In this document: positions 22,001 to 43,023 of the stretch, piece after piece | Layout of the letters: every line of letters begins with the position of its first letter | Numbering within the stretch: the stretch's first letter is position 1 | Assembly: GCF_041381155.1 (NCBI RefSeq) | Contig: NC_091135.1 | Location: 52,465,997 to 52,529,996, forward strand | DNA length: 64,000 nt | Source: Argopecten irradians | Lineage: Eukaryota > Mollusca > Bivalvia > Pectinida > Pectinidae | Direction of reading: 5' to 3' | The notes under the pieces: model-generated | What the model was told of the DNA's origin: nothing | Databases searched by the model: none | What the model saw: the letters and a program-made list of their open reading frames with translations, nothing else | Made by a program: the position numbers and the translations under genes

Positions 22001-23353
22001 TTCCCATTAATGATCAGTATAACATGTAAATGTTCCCATTACTGATCACTATAACATGTAAATGTTCCCATTACTGATCACTATAACATGTAAATGTTCC
22101 CATTACTGATCAGTTTATGTAAATGTTCCCATTACTGATCACAATAACATGTAAATTTTCCCATTGTTGATCAGTATAACACGTAAATGTTCCCATTACT
22201 GATCACTATAACATGCAAATGTTCCCATTACTGATCAGTATAACATGTAAATATTCCCATTACTGATCAGTATAACATGTAAATGTTCCCATTACTGATC
22301 AGTATAACATGTAAATGTTCCCATTACTGGTCAGTATAACATGGAAATGTTCCCATTACTGATCAATATAACATGTAAATGTTCCCATTACAGATCAGTA
22401 TAACATGTAAATGTTCCCATTGCTGATCAGTATAACATGTAAATGTTCCCATTACTGATCAGTATAACATGTAAATGTTCCCATTACTGATCAGTTTATG
22501 TAAATGTTCCCATTACTGATCACAATAACATGTAAATGTTCCCATTACTGATCAGTATAACATGGAAATGTTCCCATTACTGATCAGCATAACATGTAAA
22601 TGTTCCCATTTCTGATCAGTATAACATGTAAATGTTCCCATTACTGATCACTATAACATGTAAATGTTCCCATTACTAATCAGTTTATGTAAATGTTCCC
22701 ATTACTGATCACAATAACATGTAAATGTTCCCATTACTGATCAGTATAACATGGAAATGTTCCCATTACTGATCAGTATAACATGTAAATGTTCCCATTT
22801 CTGATCAGTATAACATGTAAATGTTCCCATTGCTGATCAGTATAACATGTAAATGTTCCCATTGCTGATCAGTTTATGTAAATGTACCCATTTCTGATCA
22901 ATATAACATGTAAATGTTCCCATTACTGATCACTATAACATTCAAATGGTCCCATTACTGATCACTATAACATGTACTGTATTTATTCCATTAGAAGCCC
23001 CAGGGGCGTGAATTTTTCAACGAGGGGGCTTCTAATAGAACACAAAATTTCAGACTTAAAATAACATGTAAATGTTCCCATTACTGATCAGTATAACATG
23101 GAAATGTTCCCATTACTGATCAGTATAACATGTAAATGTTCCTATTACTGTTCATTATATATATTAAATGTTGCCATTGCCGATCAGTATAACATGTAAA
23201 TGTTCCCATTACTGATCACTATAACATGGAAATGTTCCCATTACTGATCAGTTTATGTAAATGTTCCCATTTCTGATCAATATAACATGTAAATGTTCCC
23301 ATTACTGATCACTATAACATTCAAATGGTCCCATTACTGATCACTATAACATG
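19084..23353. repeat. 4.3-kb minisatellite, 32-bp unit with ACTGATCAGT
   Basis: About 130 head-to-tail copies of a 32-bp unit, ATAACATGTAAATGTTCCCA followed by TTACTGATCAGT. Units vary at a few positions: CAGT/CACT/CATT/CAAT after GAT, ACTG/TCTG/GCTG, and a shorter GATCAGTTTATGTAAATG form lacking ATAAC. Variants occur in clusters, so blocks of several units have been copied together. The unit contains two palindromes, ACTGATCAGT and ACATGT. The array sits in the PRPF4B (copy B) intron between exons 6 and 7. Confidence 0.97.
22974..23060. repeat. Transposon-end fragment captured inside the minisatellite
   Basis: About 85 bp with TACTGTATTTATTCCATTAG, AAGCCCCAGGGGCGTG and CTTCTAATAGAACAC, the same as the left end of the outer transposon at 23354. 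The array units preceding it also match (about 22885-23060 equals 23268-23443, offset 383), so an array block plus the transposon edge was duplicated together. Confidence 0.8.
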
Positions 23354-23464
23354 TACTGTATTTATTCCATTAGAAGCCCCAGGGGCGTGAATTTTTCAAC
23401 GAGGGGGCTTCTAATAGAACACAAAATTTCAGACTTAAAAGTGTCAGAAAACCTGTATCAGATA

Positions 23465-26400
23465 CAGGGCTGAAACAAATATTCGAATAATCGGAGGCGA
23501 TTAGATTAATGAAACTAATCGCTGTTAATCGATTAAAGATTTTATTAATCGTTAATCGTAACATACATAGCAAGTGCATTGTAAGCTGACTAAACACGTT
23601 AACAGATCATGGATTTCTAAGGAAGCCATTATTTAAACGTTATGAACTTAAAAAGGCATATGATGTGAAAAATACTTGTAAAATTACGTATCTGTGGAAG
23701 TTAAAGTCATTGATCAATGAAAAAGTGGATGTCATGAGAAAGTTTGCAACACGCTGATCGCCAATATTTTCACTCGTGATCGGCTCCATGTTGTTACGTC
23801 AGGGAGAACTAATCGCCGCTGGGGCGCTCGGGAGTGGAAGGAGCAGTAGTCTTGGAACATTTCAATTTTATTATTGCATGTGCTTATCATGTAAAACGAA
23901 TGTATTTGTTCATATTCTAATTGAAGATAAGAGTTGTTGATTTATTAAATTTTTTTTGGTCACGGAAATGAAAAAGTTCAGTGACAAAAGTTGGGTCATG
24001 TCGCTCCGTAGCAATCCAGATTTGGTTGATTAGTCGTACATGTGAAGGTCACGTCAAACAGCAGGTTAGCAGACTGGATTTAAACGATGTTACACAAGTG
24101 ATACAGGGACTTAGTTGATTTGGAATGAAATACATTATTTTGGTTAATAAATTTTTCTTATTTATTGCTCGCCTTATATAATGTAAGGTAAGTCCTCTAT
24201 CATATTGTAGGTGTTATTAGGCTATTAGCCTAGTTGATACCAAAACATGGCAGACGTTTTCAGTAGTCGATAGGCTTGTGAGATAATACTCAAATTCATT
24301 TCAAGTGATAAGTGATTAATCGATTAGTAATCGATTAGGGTACAGTGATATTAAGTCGGACACGATCTAGAGTCGGACATTTTTAACACGTCTTACCGTC
24401 CTTATTCCGGTTACCACGTTACAAAAAACCGCTGTCTACATGCTAAATGAAGTATTGACTTTCTAGAGTTGTCTCCCGTTGATAACTTTCTCGTTTACAT
24501 ATTTTGCCAAGTCCGATCGCGAATAGTAACAAAAGCGGTACATTTCACGGTGAGAGCGGGTAAAGTTTTGTGACTTCAAACTGAAATGAGAAGTCATTTC
24601 TTTTGATTATTACGCTATAAAACTTAAAACTGGAATTTAACTGTAAGATTTGTGTAAAACAAATGCAGAATTATCTTCACTTTGACAATAGAAACAGCAT
24701 TTTATCTCATAATTTGGTTTAAAGTCGCAAACGTTATTTGATCTTGAGTCGGACACCAAAAATGTTCAAAACGATAAAAAGTCGGACAGTGTATTTTATC
24801 ATTATACAAGTGAATATATATGATATATAGGCATAAACAAGTGCTGTAATAACCCTTTTTTCATAATATAAGTTTAAATCTTTCATCCCTTATTTTTTTA
24901 TTTTATATATTTAATATCTATTTTTATTTTCTAATCAGTCTTTAAAGTTTCCTTTCAAGTCACCATTGAGATTTTTCTTAAATTTTCAATCAGAATGTAT
25001 GGCAAAGCACATTTTAGTGGGAAAACGTGTGCAGCCAAATGAATTAATTTTCTATTTCAAAATATATTATATATACACCAAAATTTCTCTTGTTTTATTG
25101 GTGGCATTCTGTAATTGTTTTTCGTAAAGCAAAGAAGTGATATCGAGTACGTAATACACGATTATTTTTACTCGTCCATCAAATAGACAATTTTCTCTGA
25201 CATATAGCAATGGTACATTCATCTAAAAATATCGGCAACACAAGCTAGACAAGAAACTTTAATTTGGGATGGCCATGACTAGCGCGGGGAATATAAAAAA
25301 TGGTCCATCCAGGCATCCTGGAATTTGGACACAGCGCTTTTGGTTGTATAGTTTTCAATTCTTTTAAAAGTAATTGGAGCAGGTTCTGCATGTGTTTATT
25401 AGGAACACCGGAGTTGCTATTGGCCATCGTCAATTCATGAAAATGTTTTACTTTGCAAAGGACAAAGTCTCCTAGCATAACTACAAAAAAAATGTACTAT
25501 ATATTTCAGAATTGGTTTAGAGCGACAGGCATTTTTCCTTATTCAACTTATGCAACCACGATAAAACACAAACTCAAATTAGGCAAATAGTTTTTTAATG
25601 ATAAGGCCATTGTTCTGGCTGCTCAGATGACCGCGTAACATCGATACATAGCGCATGTGGACTGCAGATCCCTTTCATGGTTTAGTACGTCAGGTTCTAA
25701 ACTTTTACTAACATTGATAATCTTTCCCTGCAAGCTTAGAAATAACAGAATATACTTTCAAGGAACATGTTATGTTGAAACATATAACAACCCAATTTCA
25801 AGCATTGCATGAAACAAAATCCATGTTAAATTGACCGCAGTTTCTTTCGTTTTTCAGTCCATGCAATGTCTGCATCTATTTCGTCAGGCTCATATTTATT
25901 ATACAAGCTATACCTATTTATTGATTTCCCAGAGATAAGTACACGTAAAGTGATCGCCAGGAAGTATAGCCACATCTCGTGCCCGCAAACGTACGTGTAT
26001 GTATTCGATGTCGGAGCAAACGTAATGTTGTAGCATACACAATACAAAATGCAAAGTCATGTGCTGTTTGCTTGACACCTGGCGGTATGTCTATTACCGA
26101 AGTAATATGAACAACAAATTTCTCATTTTATGATCAATTACTAATATTTTTTATTCAGAATTGTGTAAAATGTTAACTTAATCCGATTGTCCGACGTAAT
26201 ATCAAAGCAATCTTGACTGTCCGACTCAAAGTCAAATGCGTCCGACTCTCGATCGAATTACAGGTTAGGTACTTTATTTGCTCTGTATTGTATCGTAGGG
26301 TAAAAAAACGAGAGTATCGAAATGTAAATATGATGCAGAAAGTGTGCTTTCTCGGACGGTACCCATTACATTAATAATGGTCTTCATATCACGACGTACT

Positions 26401-26495
26401 ACTGTTCTGAACACAAAGGGTGTCCGACTTACGATCATTTTACCCTACATGTGACCGAATAATCGATTACAAAAATTACTAATCGTTTCAGCCCT
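23465..26495. mobile_element. hAT-like non-autonomous transposon (middle shell of the nest)
   Basis: The left terminus CAGGGCTGAAAC and right terminus GTTTCAGCCCT are inverted, with subterminal ATCGATTA motifs (TTAATCGATTAAAG, AATAATCGATTAC). This resembles hAT families. No clean 8-bp target duplication is visible. The interior holds about 870 bp of its own non-coding sequence plus the 2.1-kb inner element. Confidence 0.6.
24336..26447. mobile_element. Inner DNA transposon with GTCCGAC-rich ends (copy B, complete)
   Basis: The left end TAGGGTACAGTGAT..TTAAGTCGGAC and right end GTCCGACTTACGATCATTTT/ACCCTA form imperfect inverted termini about 2.1 kb apart. GTCGGAC motifs recur near both ends. 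Short minus-strand ORFs (25245-25478, 25826-26047) are shared with copy A but contain no domain I recognise. Confidence 0.65.
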
Positions 26496-26800
26496 AATCA
26501 AAATATATATATAATGCACCTATACCAGAAGGCGTTTTGTTAGAGACAGGGCTTCTAATGGAATAAATATGGTAATTAAAAATTGTACATTTCTCTGTGA
26601 TATACTAAACTGCTGATGGTGAAGGTAAATTGCACAATATATTTAATGTTTGGATTTCATAATATAATAAATGGCACCAATTATTTCATAATGAGTATAG
26701 TAACTAGTATATAAAATTAACAAGTGGCAAGGAATACTCTCTACACAAAATGAAATCATACAAATTGGTTATTTGTTATCACCTAAAGTAACTGATTTAC

Positions 26801-29800
26801 CTTCCTTTGCATTTTCAGCAGTAACATCTTGTAACGCTTTCCGTTTTTTATCCATGGATTCTTCAAAGTCGTATATATCCTCCTCACCAACAAGGTCGTC
26901 ACTGTCAGAGGATGATGAAGAGTCACTACTGCTGTGTGTGGCCTGAGTGTCCCCATCGTCTCCTGTTAGACGACTGTCCTCATTCTCCTCTGTAACTGAG
27001 GGTTTCAGTTTCTATGGGGAAATAAAGATACTTAACTCAAAAATGGTCCCTTCTGAATATATTCAATGGAATGAACTTTGATGACAAATTGACAACCTTT
27101 TATCCTGCTTATATTACTGTTACTATTTACCTGTAACAAGGCTTCCCTTTCTTTCCTTCTTTTCTCAATCAATGCATCTTCATCATCTTCATCACTAGAG
27201 AAATCCAGGTCTAGTCTGAAATGAAAAGATCATTTCACTGACAGTTTATACTTTATCTCAATTTTTGTTTGTGATAAAATAACAAACTTACAAATGCTTA
27301 CAGTAACCTATATTTAAAAAAACCCACAAAAAACCTGTTTAATCTCTTTCCCATTTCCTTTAGAATAGCACAAGATAATACATTGAAATTTATTTCTGAG
27401 TACAAAGAAAACTTACTCTTCATCTGATTCCTCTTTGCCCTTGACCATGCCCTCAGATAAGCTACCCTTAAATTTGTCTTCAGGCTTCTCCTTGCTCCTA
27501 TTGTGTCGGTCACGTGATCTGCTTCGACGCCCACGGTGATCTCTCCCTCTGTCACGGTCATAGGCATGCCTATTAAATTTTTAAACTAAACTCATTAGAT
27601 TAAGATTTTTAATGCAAAACAATTTTGAAAGGGAATAAAAAGCTTTAGAGAAATAAATCAATATAAATCAATATTGAATTTCCATACAATATATTTCAAA
27701 ATTCAAATATGAATTATTTCAAATGTATTTGATTTTAAAACAACTTTCTCTATTAAAAGATAATGGTTATTATTTTTGTTTTGCTTTTCGCAAATTTTCT
27801 TCATTATTTCAAAAACTTTGACAAATTTAAGAATAAAAAATCAGTTGTCACATTAATAAAAGCATTTTAACAATGCACATTGCTTTACCTATTCCTCCCT
27901 GGAGATGGTCGTCTAAATCGATCCATGCGACCAGGTGATCTTCGATCTGGAGATCTTCTTCTAGAGGGTGAAGAGCGCTGTGACGGGGATAATCGTCGTA
28001 GAGGAGACCGCCGGATGGGAGAACGTCGGCCTGGTGAAGAACGTCGACCAGGTGATGAACGTCTGGATGGAGATGGTCGTCGACTAGGAGAGGAACGTCT
28101 CAATGGAGAAGATCGACGTAATGGAGATCGTCTATCAGGTCGATCTTCTCTTCCCCTTCTCTCATCCAGTCTACTATTTTCCCTGTTGATATAAGAACAA
28201 TTTTGTTTGATGGAAATTCTTCAACACATTTGTATACAACCTTCAGTTACTTTGTTATTTACCCAGTATAAATGCAAAAACAAATGTATATTTAAAACTT
28301 GGCACCAACTTCAAAATAGGTTTAAATGACTGTACAGCTCAAAAGTATAACAAGAACAACATACTCCATTCTGACACCTTTGACATAATTTCTATCAGAG
28401 GTCCAGCAGTGCCACCAAGGTATAGTTATATGAATATTGTTGCTATCTTGATAACTATTCATCACATCAAAGTGCCAAGGCCACTCATAGATGCTGTGAA
28501 TGAAGGACTCAAACAAAGGAATAAAGAAATTGGTTTTTCATTTAAATATAGAATTTAGTAAACTATACATAAGTGTGCAGTGTTGAATTTTGGAGTTTAA
28601 TAAAAAACAAGAGGCCCATGGGCCTTAACGGTCATCTGACTCATGGCACAAAACAACAAAGTCACAGTATAAAGTATTGGTTAACGATTAATAAAAACAA
28701 TACAAGGAACTCCTTAGTTGAATATGTAAGTTTCTGAAATAGGTAAATGTCATTTGTTGAACAAACTTGGTAGCCCTTCATCCATATATGAGTGTAACCC
28801 AAATCAAGGATTAATGTAAGGAGGAGTCAGATTTTAAAGCCAAATTTCAGCAAAGCTCCCATTTTGGACCTCCGCTGTACTATCCCAATGGGTCTTAGCT
28901 CGGTCCTTTATAAAATATGATTGTCCTCACCTAAAGTTCTAAAGTTGAATAACTTATTATCCTGAGATAACTGTAATAAATTTTATTTCTAAATTATTTT
29001 TGAAATAACGATTTCAACAACAATGAAACCGTTCAGAATCTGAGTATAATTTTTTTTATAATTCTTTATTAATTACTAAATTATCAATTTCATCAATGTC
29101 TCTTCAAAGACAATAAAATAATAAGTAAACATTTTCGTATCTTAATATCCACTTAACACTGAAGAATATTTTCGGAAAAATATATATTACCATTTCCGGA
29201 TATGTTTTGGTTTCCTTTTTAGAAAACTAATATGGGTTGCTTTGACGACTTTTGACAAATAAATCATGGCCAGATACTTTTGCCAAATAAAAGGTACATT
29301 ATTTCATTACGTATATCACTCAGATTTCTTTTAAATTCACAAGAACGCTAGCCGTTAACATCAAGAAAACTTCATGTAATGTATCGGACTTTAGCAAGTC
29401 TTCCTAACAGTAACTGGTTGGCGAGATATTATCGTGCAGAACATTTATCGTGAGTTTTGCTTTGCCGACTTTTGACTTATAATAAAACATGGCCATATAC
29501 GTTTGTCAAGTAAAGGGTACATTATTTGGTTACTTATAACAGTCAAATTTCTTTTGAATTCATAGGAACGCTATAATCAAGAAAACTTCCTGCAATACAT
29601 CGGACTTTAGCAAGTCTTCATGAGGCTACCGTACATTACACGGCAATATAAGTTCATTTGTCACTTTAAGTTGCTCGTACATAAATAGATCTATATTATC
29701 ATTATATTTTGTAAGTTTATGTTGATAGATTTGGTACTTTTTCCCTTTCAATATACCGCAGTTGTCGATAAACAAAAGACAGAACTCCTAGTGACAGATC

Positions 29801-32800
29801 AAGGGAGGAGGCATGTACTCAAAACTATTAACTTTTACTGCGCAATAATATCTCAGATATAGTTCGTCAATACAACCAACACAAACAAGAGGCCCATGGG
29901 CCTTAACGGTCATCTGACTCATTGCACAAAACAACAAAGTCACAGTATAAAGTATTGGTTAACGATTAACAAAAACAATACAATATAAGGAGGAGTCAAA
30001 TTTTAAAGCCAAATTTCAGCAAAGCTTCCATTTTGGACATCTGCCATACTATCCCCATGGGTCTTAGCTCAGTCTTTTATAAAATATGATTGTCCTCAAC
30101 TAAAGTACCCCTTCTGAATCAATTAAAACCCCTATAGACCAATTTTCCTTGAGATCGGAGACTGAAACCTGAAAACAGGAAGTGGGCCAGCGGCCATCTT
30201 TGAATACCAAAATCTTTATGAAAATTTTTGCATGTTGTTTGGAATCAATTTAAATCCCTATAGACCAATTTTCACTGAGATCGGAGACCGAAATCTGAAA
30301 ACAGGAAGTGGGTCAGCTAAAATTAAGAAAATTTCCCCTTTTGGGGCCCCACCCCTCAGCCCCTAGGGGTCGGACCAGACCCATTTATATAAAATATGAT
30401 TTTCATTCCCCAATGATGTTCCACACCAAATATGGATGAAATTCATCCAAGGAGGAGTAGAATTCAAAAGCTTAAATTAAGAAAATTTCCCCTTTTTAGG
30501 CCCCGCCCCTCTGCCCCTAGGGGTCAGACCTATTTCATTCATATAAAATATGATTGTTCTTCCCCAATGATATTTTACACCAAATATAGATGAAATCCAT
30601 TCAAGGATGAAGGAGGAGTAGGATTGTAAAGCTAAAATTAAGAAAATTTGCCCCTTTTTTGGGCCCCATCCCTCAGCCCCTAGGGGTCGGACCAGGCTCA
30701 TTTATATAAAATATGATTGTCCTTCCCCAATGATGTTTCACACCAAATATGGATGAAATCCATCCAAGGATAAAGGAGGAGTAGGATCTAGCTTAAATTA
30801 AGAAAATTTGCCCTTTTGGAGCCCCGCCCCTCTGCTCCTAGGGGTCGGATCTATCTCATTTATATAAAATATGATTGTCCTTTCCCAATGATGTTTCACA
30901 CCAAATATGGATGAACTCCATTCAAGGATGGAGGAGGAGTAGATTTTAAAGCTTAAATTAAGAAAATTTGCCCTTTTGGGGCCCCACCCCTCAGCCCCTA
31001 GGGGTCGGACCAGGCTCATTTATATAAAATATAATTGTCCATTCCCAATGATGTTTCACACCAAATGTGGATGAAATCCATTTAAATATGATGGAGAAGT
31101 AGGATTTTAAAACTTAAATTAGGAAAATTTTCCCTTTTGGGGCCCCATCCCTCAGCCCCTAGGGGTCGGACCAGGCTCATTTATATAAAATATGATTGTC
31201 CTTCCCCAATTATGTTTCACACCAAATATGGATGAAACCCATTAAAGGATGAAAGAGGAGTAGGATTTTAAAGCTCAAATTAAGAAATTTTGCCCTTTTG
31301 GGGCCCCACCCCTCAGCCCCTAGGGGTCGGACCAGGCTCATTTATATAAAATATGATTGTCCTTCCCCAATGATGTTTCACACCAAATATGGATGTAATC
31401 CGCTCAAGGGTTAAGGAGGAGAAGGCTTTTGTATAAATAGTCTTACGCACGGCGCACGGTGGATGGCGCACGACGACGGACGAAACATGATGACAATAGG
31501 TCATTTTGCAGTTACCTTCCTAACATTTGATTACAATTATAGATCATTAGCATGAACTACGTAAAATTTAAGTAAACATACACAATCTAAAATCCACCAA
31601 AAGTCTGTCGCGGTGGAAGACATCGAGGAAGGCGTTGTTCGTGATTTTCGGGAGACCAGTGTTCTCGGAGAAATACAAATATCATTGAGTCCCCACTGAA
31701 CACTTAAAACACTCCATCAATGGTGTATACGTATGTACAAATTCTACGTCTGTGGTTTTGAATATTGGGGTTTCATTTTTTCATACCATTAAGTACTACA
31801 TGAAATGAACAAAACAACTTTTAATTTTCATCGCGGAGTGGTTTCATTGTTTTGATGTGCACAGGCTCTGCGAGTGTACCTAAGAATGCTGTTGCACAGC
31901 ATCAATAATCTGCCTGATATCCAGTGATTTCGCCCATGTAAAATTTTTTTGTATGTCACTAGTGTAATATGACCTAAATGATGTGACGTCACCATTACGG
32001 CGGGACAAATTGCGACCTCTGGTGGATTTTCGGAATACATTTTGACGTGAAATTCTTTGTTATGTAGGTATTTGTAGTTATGTGATAAAATCTCTTAAAT
32101 TTGTGTTCATTTCATATGAGATTTTATGAAACTCGTCTTTGAAGTTTTATTTTTTGCTAGCCAAGGCTCGCAAAAATATAAACTTCTTAAACCCATTTCA
32201 TAAAACCTCATATGAAATGATCACTAATGTAAGATCTATATATTTTCACTGCATTTTAATTTGACCTTTTGAAAAATATTTTCCTTCAAATTATCAGCTT
32301 TACTGAACTTTCCTTTGAAAATGGAAATTAAGAAGATCTTCTCTGATACCTCATAACAGCCTTACCTGCGAGGTGAGATGTCCCTCTCCTTAGATCTTCG
32401 CCGGACAGGTGACCTACTTGATGGTCTACTGCGTTGCATCCTATGTGGCCTATCATCACGTTCACTCCTATTATCACGATCCCTATCTGTACTATGATTG
32501 TCATGTCTCCCTTTTGGAGATTTACTTCTTGATACTTTCTTTCTATTGGAGTCCTTTTTCTCTCTATTTTTCCTGTCTTTGCTTTCATTTCTTATATGAC
32601 TACTATCACCCTTTTTACTCCTCTTAATACCAGAGTTAGATTTCTTTACATTTTCTACACCAGTAATTTCAATATCTGAATTTTCTTCAGCTTCTTCTGC
32701 TGCCTCTTTTGCTTTATTTGCCAATGCCATTTCTAACATTTGCCATTCCCGCCTTTTCGCTTTCTCTGCCTTTGTTTCCTCGTGATCGACCTCTCCCTCT

Positions 32801-34029
32801 TCTTCCTCTTCCTCACTATCTGCATAACCTTGTGCAATAAGGTTCATAGAATTAACCATGGAATCATCGCCCTCAGAATTTAAAACTGCTTTAAGAGCTT
32901 CCCGGGCAGCTTCAAGTTTTTCTAAATCACTGTCTTCAAGTCGCATTTTCTTTTTAGGATTAGGATTTTCTTCTAAAGGTGTTTTATCAGCTTTATGTTT
33001 CTTTCGTTTATGTTTATGCTTATGGCGATCACTTCCATGTTTGTGTTTATGTTTATGTTTGTGTTTGTGTTTTTTCTTATCCTTTTTTGATGTATGTGTT
33101 GATTGTTTGATGTGTGCTTCACTCTTTACTTCTCCTGCATCTTCTTCACTGCTAGTTGTCTCCCCTTCGCTGAAATATACAGACAAATATAAACACAGGG
33201 CCAAAAGTACACTAACTGGATAAGAAGTAATTTCTATTGGCCATTTGTAGATAATGCATATCCGGATTCCAATGAAATGAAAATATTTTGTTACTCTCGT
33301 TATTTCCCTCAATATAAAGATCATCATCAGAGAGGGCTACATCCTCGATATTCCAGGGGTTCCGATCACTTACATTGTACGATCTCTACACCCCTGGACT
33401 ATCTCATCGTAAAACTGGAGGCAACAGAACAGAACAGGTAATTTGGTCCTTTGATGTACATCAAAAGAACCATATAACGGTACACTGTGGTTGACTATGT
33501 GGCTTTGAAGTTGGGCGTCGCTCTCTCTGTAGTCTTCAAAGGAAATCTTTGCTGGTCTGTGATTGGTCAAATATTTTCAGCTGAGCTGCCTTCAATTTCA
33601 CTATGAGATAGTCCAGGGGTGTAGAGATCGTAAGTGATCGGAAGCCCTGGAGTATCGAGGATGAGGGCTAATGAAAGTTTAGAATATTATGATATACAAT
33701 ATACATAGCTTCCATACTTTTCTTTTATAGATGATAACATTTACCATTTATCGAACGAAAATGTTATTTTAGGAAAGTAGAATGTGCTTTTTCATTTCTA
33801 GGCTTAAGCTTAATCATCGATTCATAATCCCATGCCACTGTACACTTGTTAAAAGCGTGTTTCGAGTCGAATTAATACGCAACAATATTAAACCGATTAT
33901 CTTCGAACACCCTGTATATATAAAATATTATCTTCTTACGGAATATTGATACTGAAAGAAGTGTAAACGCTTGAAATACCTAAAATTTTCTTTATATTCG
34001 CTGTCCACAAGGCCTGCTCCGTTCGCCAT
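26801..34029 (-). CDS. PRPF4B: PRP4 pre-mRNA splicing kinase, N-terminal exons 1-6 (copy B)
   Basis: Exons 33980-34029 (ATG at 34029), 32366-33169, 27889-28182, 27417-27569, 27131-27215 and 26801-27011 have the same sizes, phases and splice sites as copy A and stay open. The encoded N-terminal 532 residues are almost identical to copy A. One difference is Ser for Thr early in exon 6 (KLKPS versus KLKPT). The lysine/histidine repeat, RS repeats and EDKFKGSLSEGM block are present. The rest of this gene would be the disrupted kinase exons at 15409-18678, across an 8.1-kb intron holding the minisatellite and nested transposons. Exon 6 ends in phase 1, whereas the exon at 18586-18678 reads correctly from phase 0. 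Either a small exon is missing from my map or another 1-bp indel is present. A full-length kinase cannot be read from this copy. Confidence 0.88.
28607..28966 (+). repeat. AAGAGGCCCATGGGCCT repeat fragment (copy B)
   Basis: Copy-B equivalent of 4181-4540, in PRPF4B intron 2. Confidence 0.6.
29240..29622. repeat. Diverged ~165-bp direct repeats (copy B)
   Basis: Same pair as 4810-5192 in copy A, with a few substitutions. Confidence 0.55.
29884..31501 (+). repeat. AAGAGGCCCATGGGCCT element with ~160-bp tandem array, 7 units (copy B)
   Basis: Same element as 5454-6912 but with one additional unit of 161 bp (about 31020-31190), recognisable by its own variants (ATAATTGTCCATTCCC, GATGGAGAAGTAGG). 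The copies thus differ by unit gain or loss. Confidence 0.8.
32106..32221. mobile_element. Small foldback element or MITE (copy B)
   Basis: Counterpart of 7517-7632, with the same TTTCATATGAG / CTCATATGAAA inverted arms. Confidence 0.5.
33340..33663. mobile_element. 324-bp MITE, CATCCTCGATA termini, present only in copy B
   Basis: Termini CATCCTCGATATTCCAGGGG and, reversed, CATCCTCGATACTCCAGGGC. The inverted similarity extends about 70 bp (GATCTCTACACCCCTGGACT on both arms). The flanks are AGGGCTA (33333-33339) and AGGGCTA (33664-33670), 8 bp if a shared G is counted. Copy A has a single GAGGGCTA at the empty site (about 8744-8751). Located in PRPF4B intron 1. Superfamily uncertain; the 7-8-bp duplication would suit a hAT-like element. 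Confidence 0.9.
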
Positions 34030-34255
34030 TTTCCTTCGTTTGGAAATCGTTCTTTAGAGCACTCTAGATTTTAGATGCGTTGTATAAAACATCCAGAGAG
34101 GTACCGAAAGTAAATGTGGTCAACTTCCTGTGATGACGTCATAGATCACAGGAACAGAAGCGAACCATTTTGACGCATTATTCACAGGCAGCTCGTCTCG
34201 TCTTTGTTTACAGCTGTCACTAGTTGGTTGTCTGACACTTTAGGTCATCTCCAAG
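34030..34255. promoter_or_regulatory. Bidirectional PRPF4B/GABARAPL2 promoter (copy B)
   Basis: 226 bp between start codons, nearly identical to copy A. The TTCCTGTGAT / ATCACAGGAA dyad (34125-34154) with central TGACGTCA (34134-34141) is retained exactly. Confidence 0.7.

Positions 34256-43023
<8,768 letters not shown>

Larger units (their letters stand above)
23354..26574. mobile_element. Outermost nested DNA transposon, ATTTATTCCATTAGAAGCCC termini
   Basis: The left end TACTGTATTTATTCCATTAG/AAGCCC and the right end GGGCTTCTAATGGAATAAAT/ATGGTA are inverted. Most of the interior is a second, hAT-like element. No transposase is visible. Its left edge abuts the minisatellite array. Confidence 0.6.

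Noticed and set aside
19084-23353. Regular 32-bp repeats as a CRISPR array
   Set aside because: Units are directly head to tail with no unique spacers, and the context is a eukaryotic intron.
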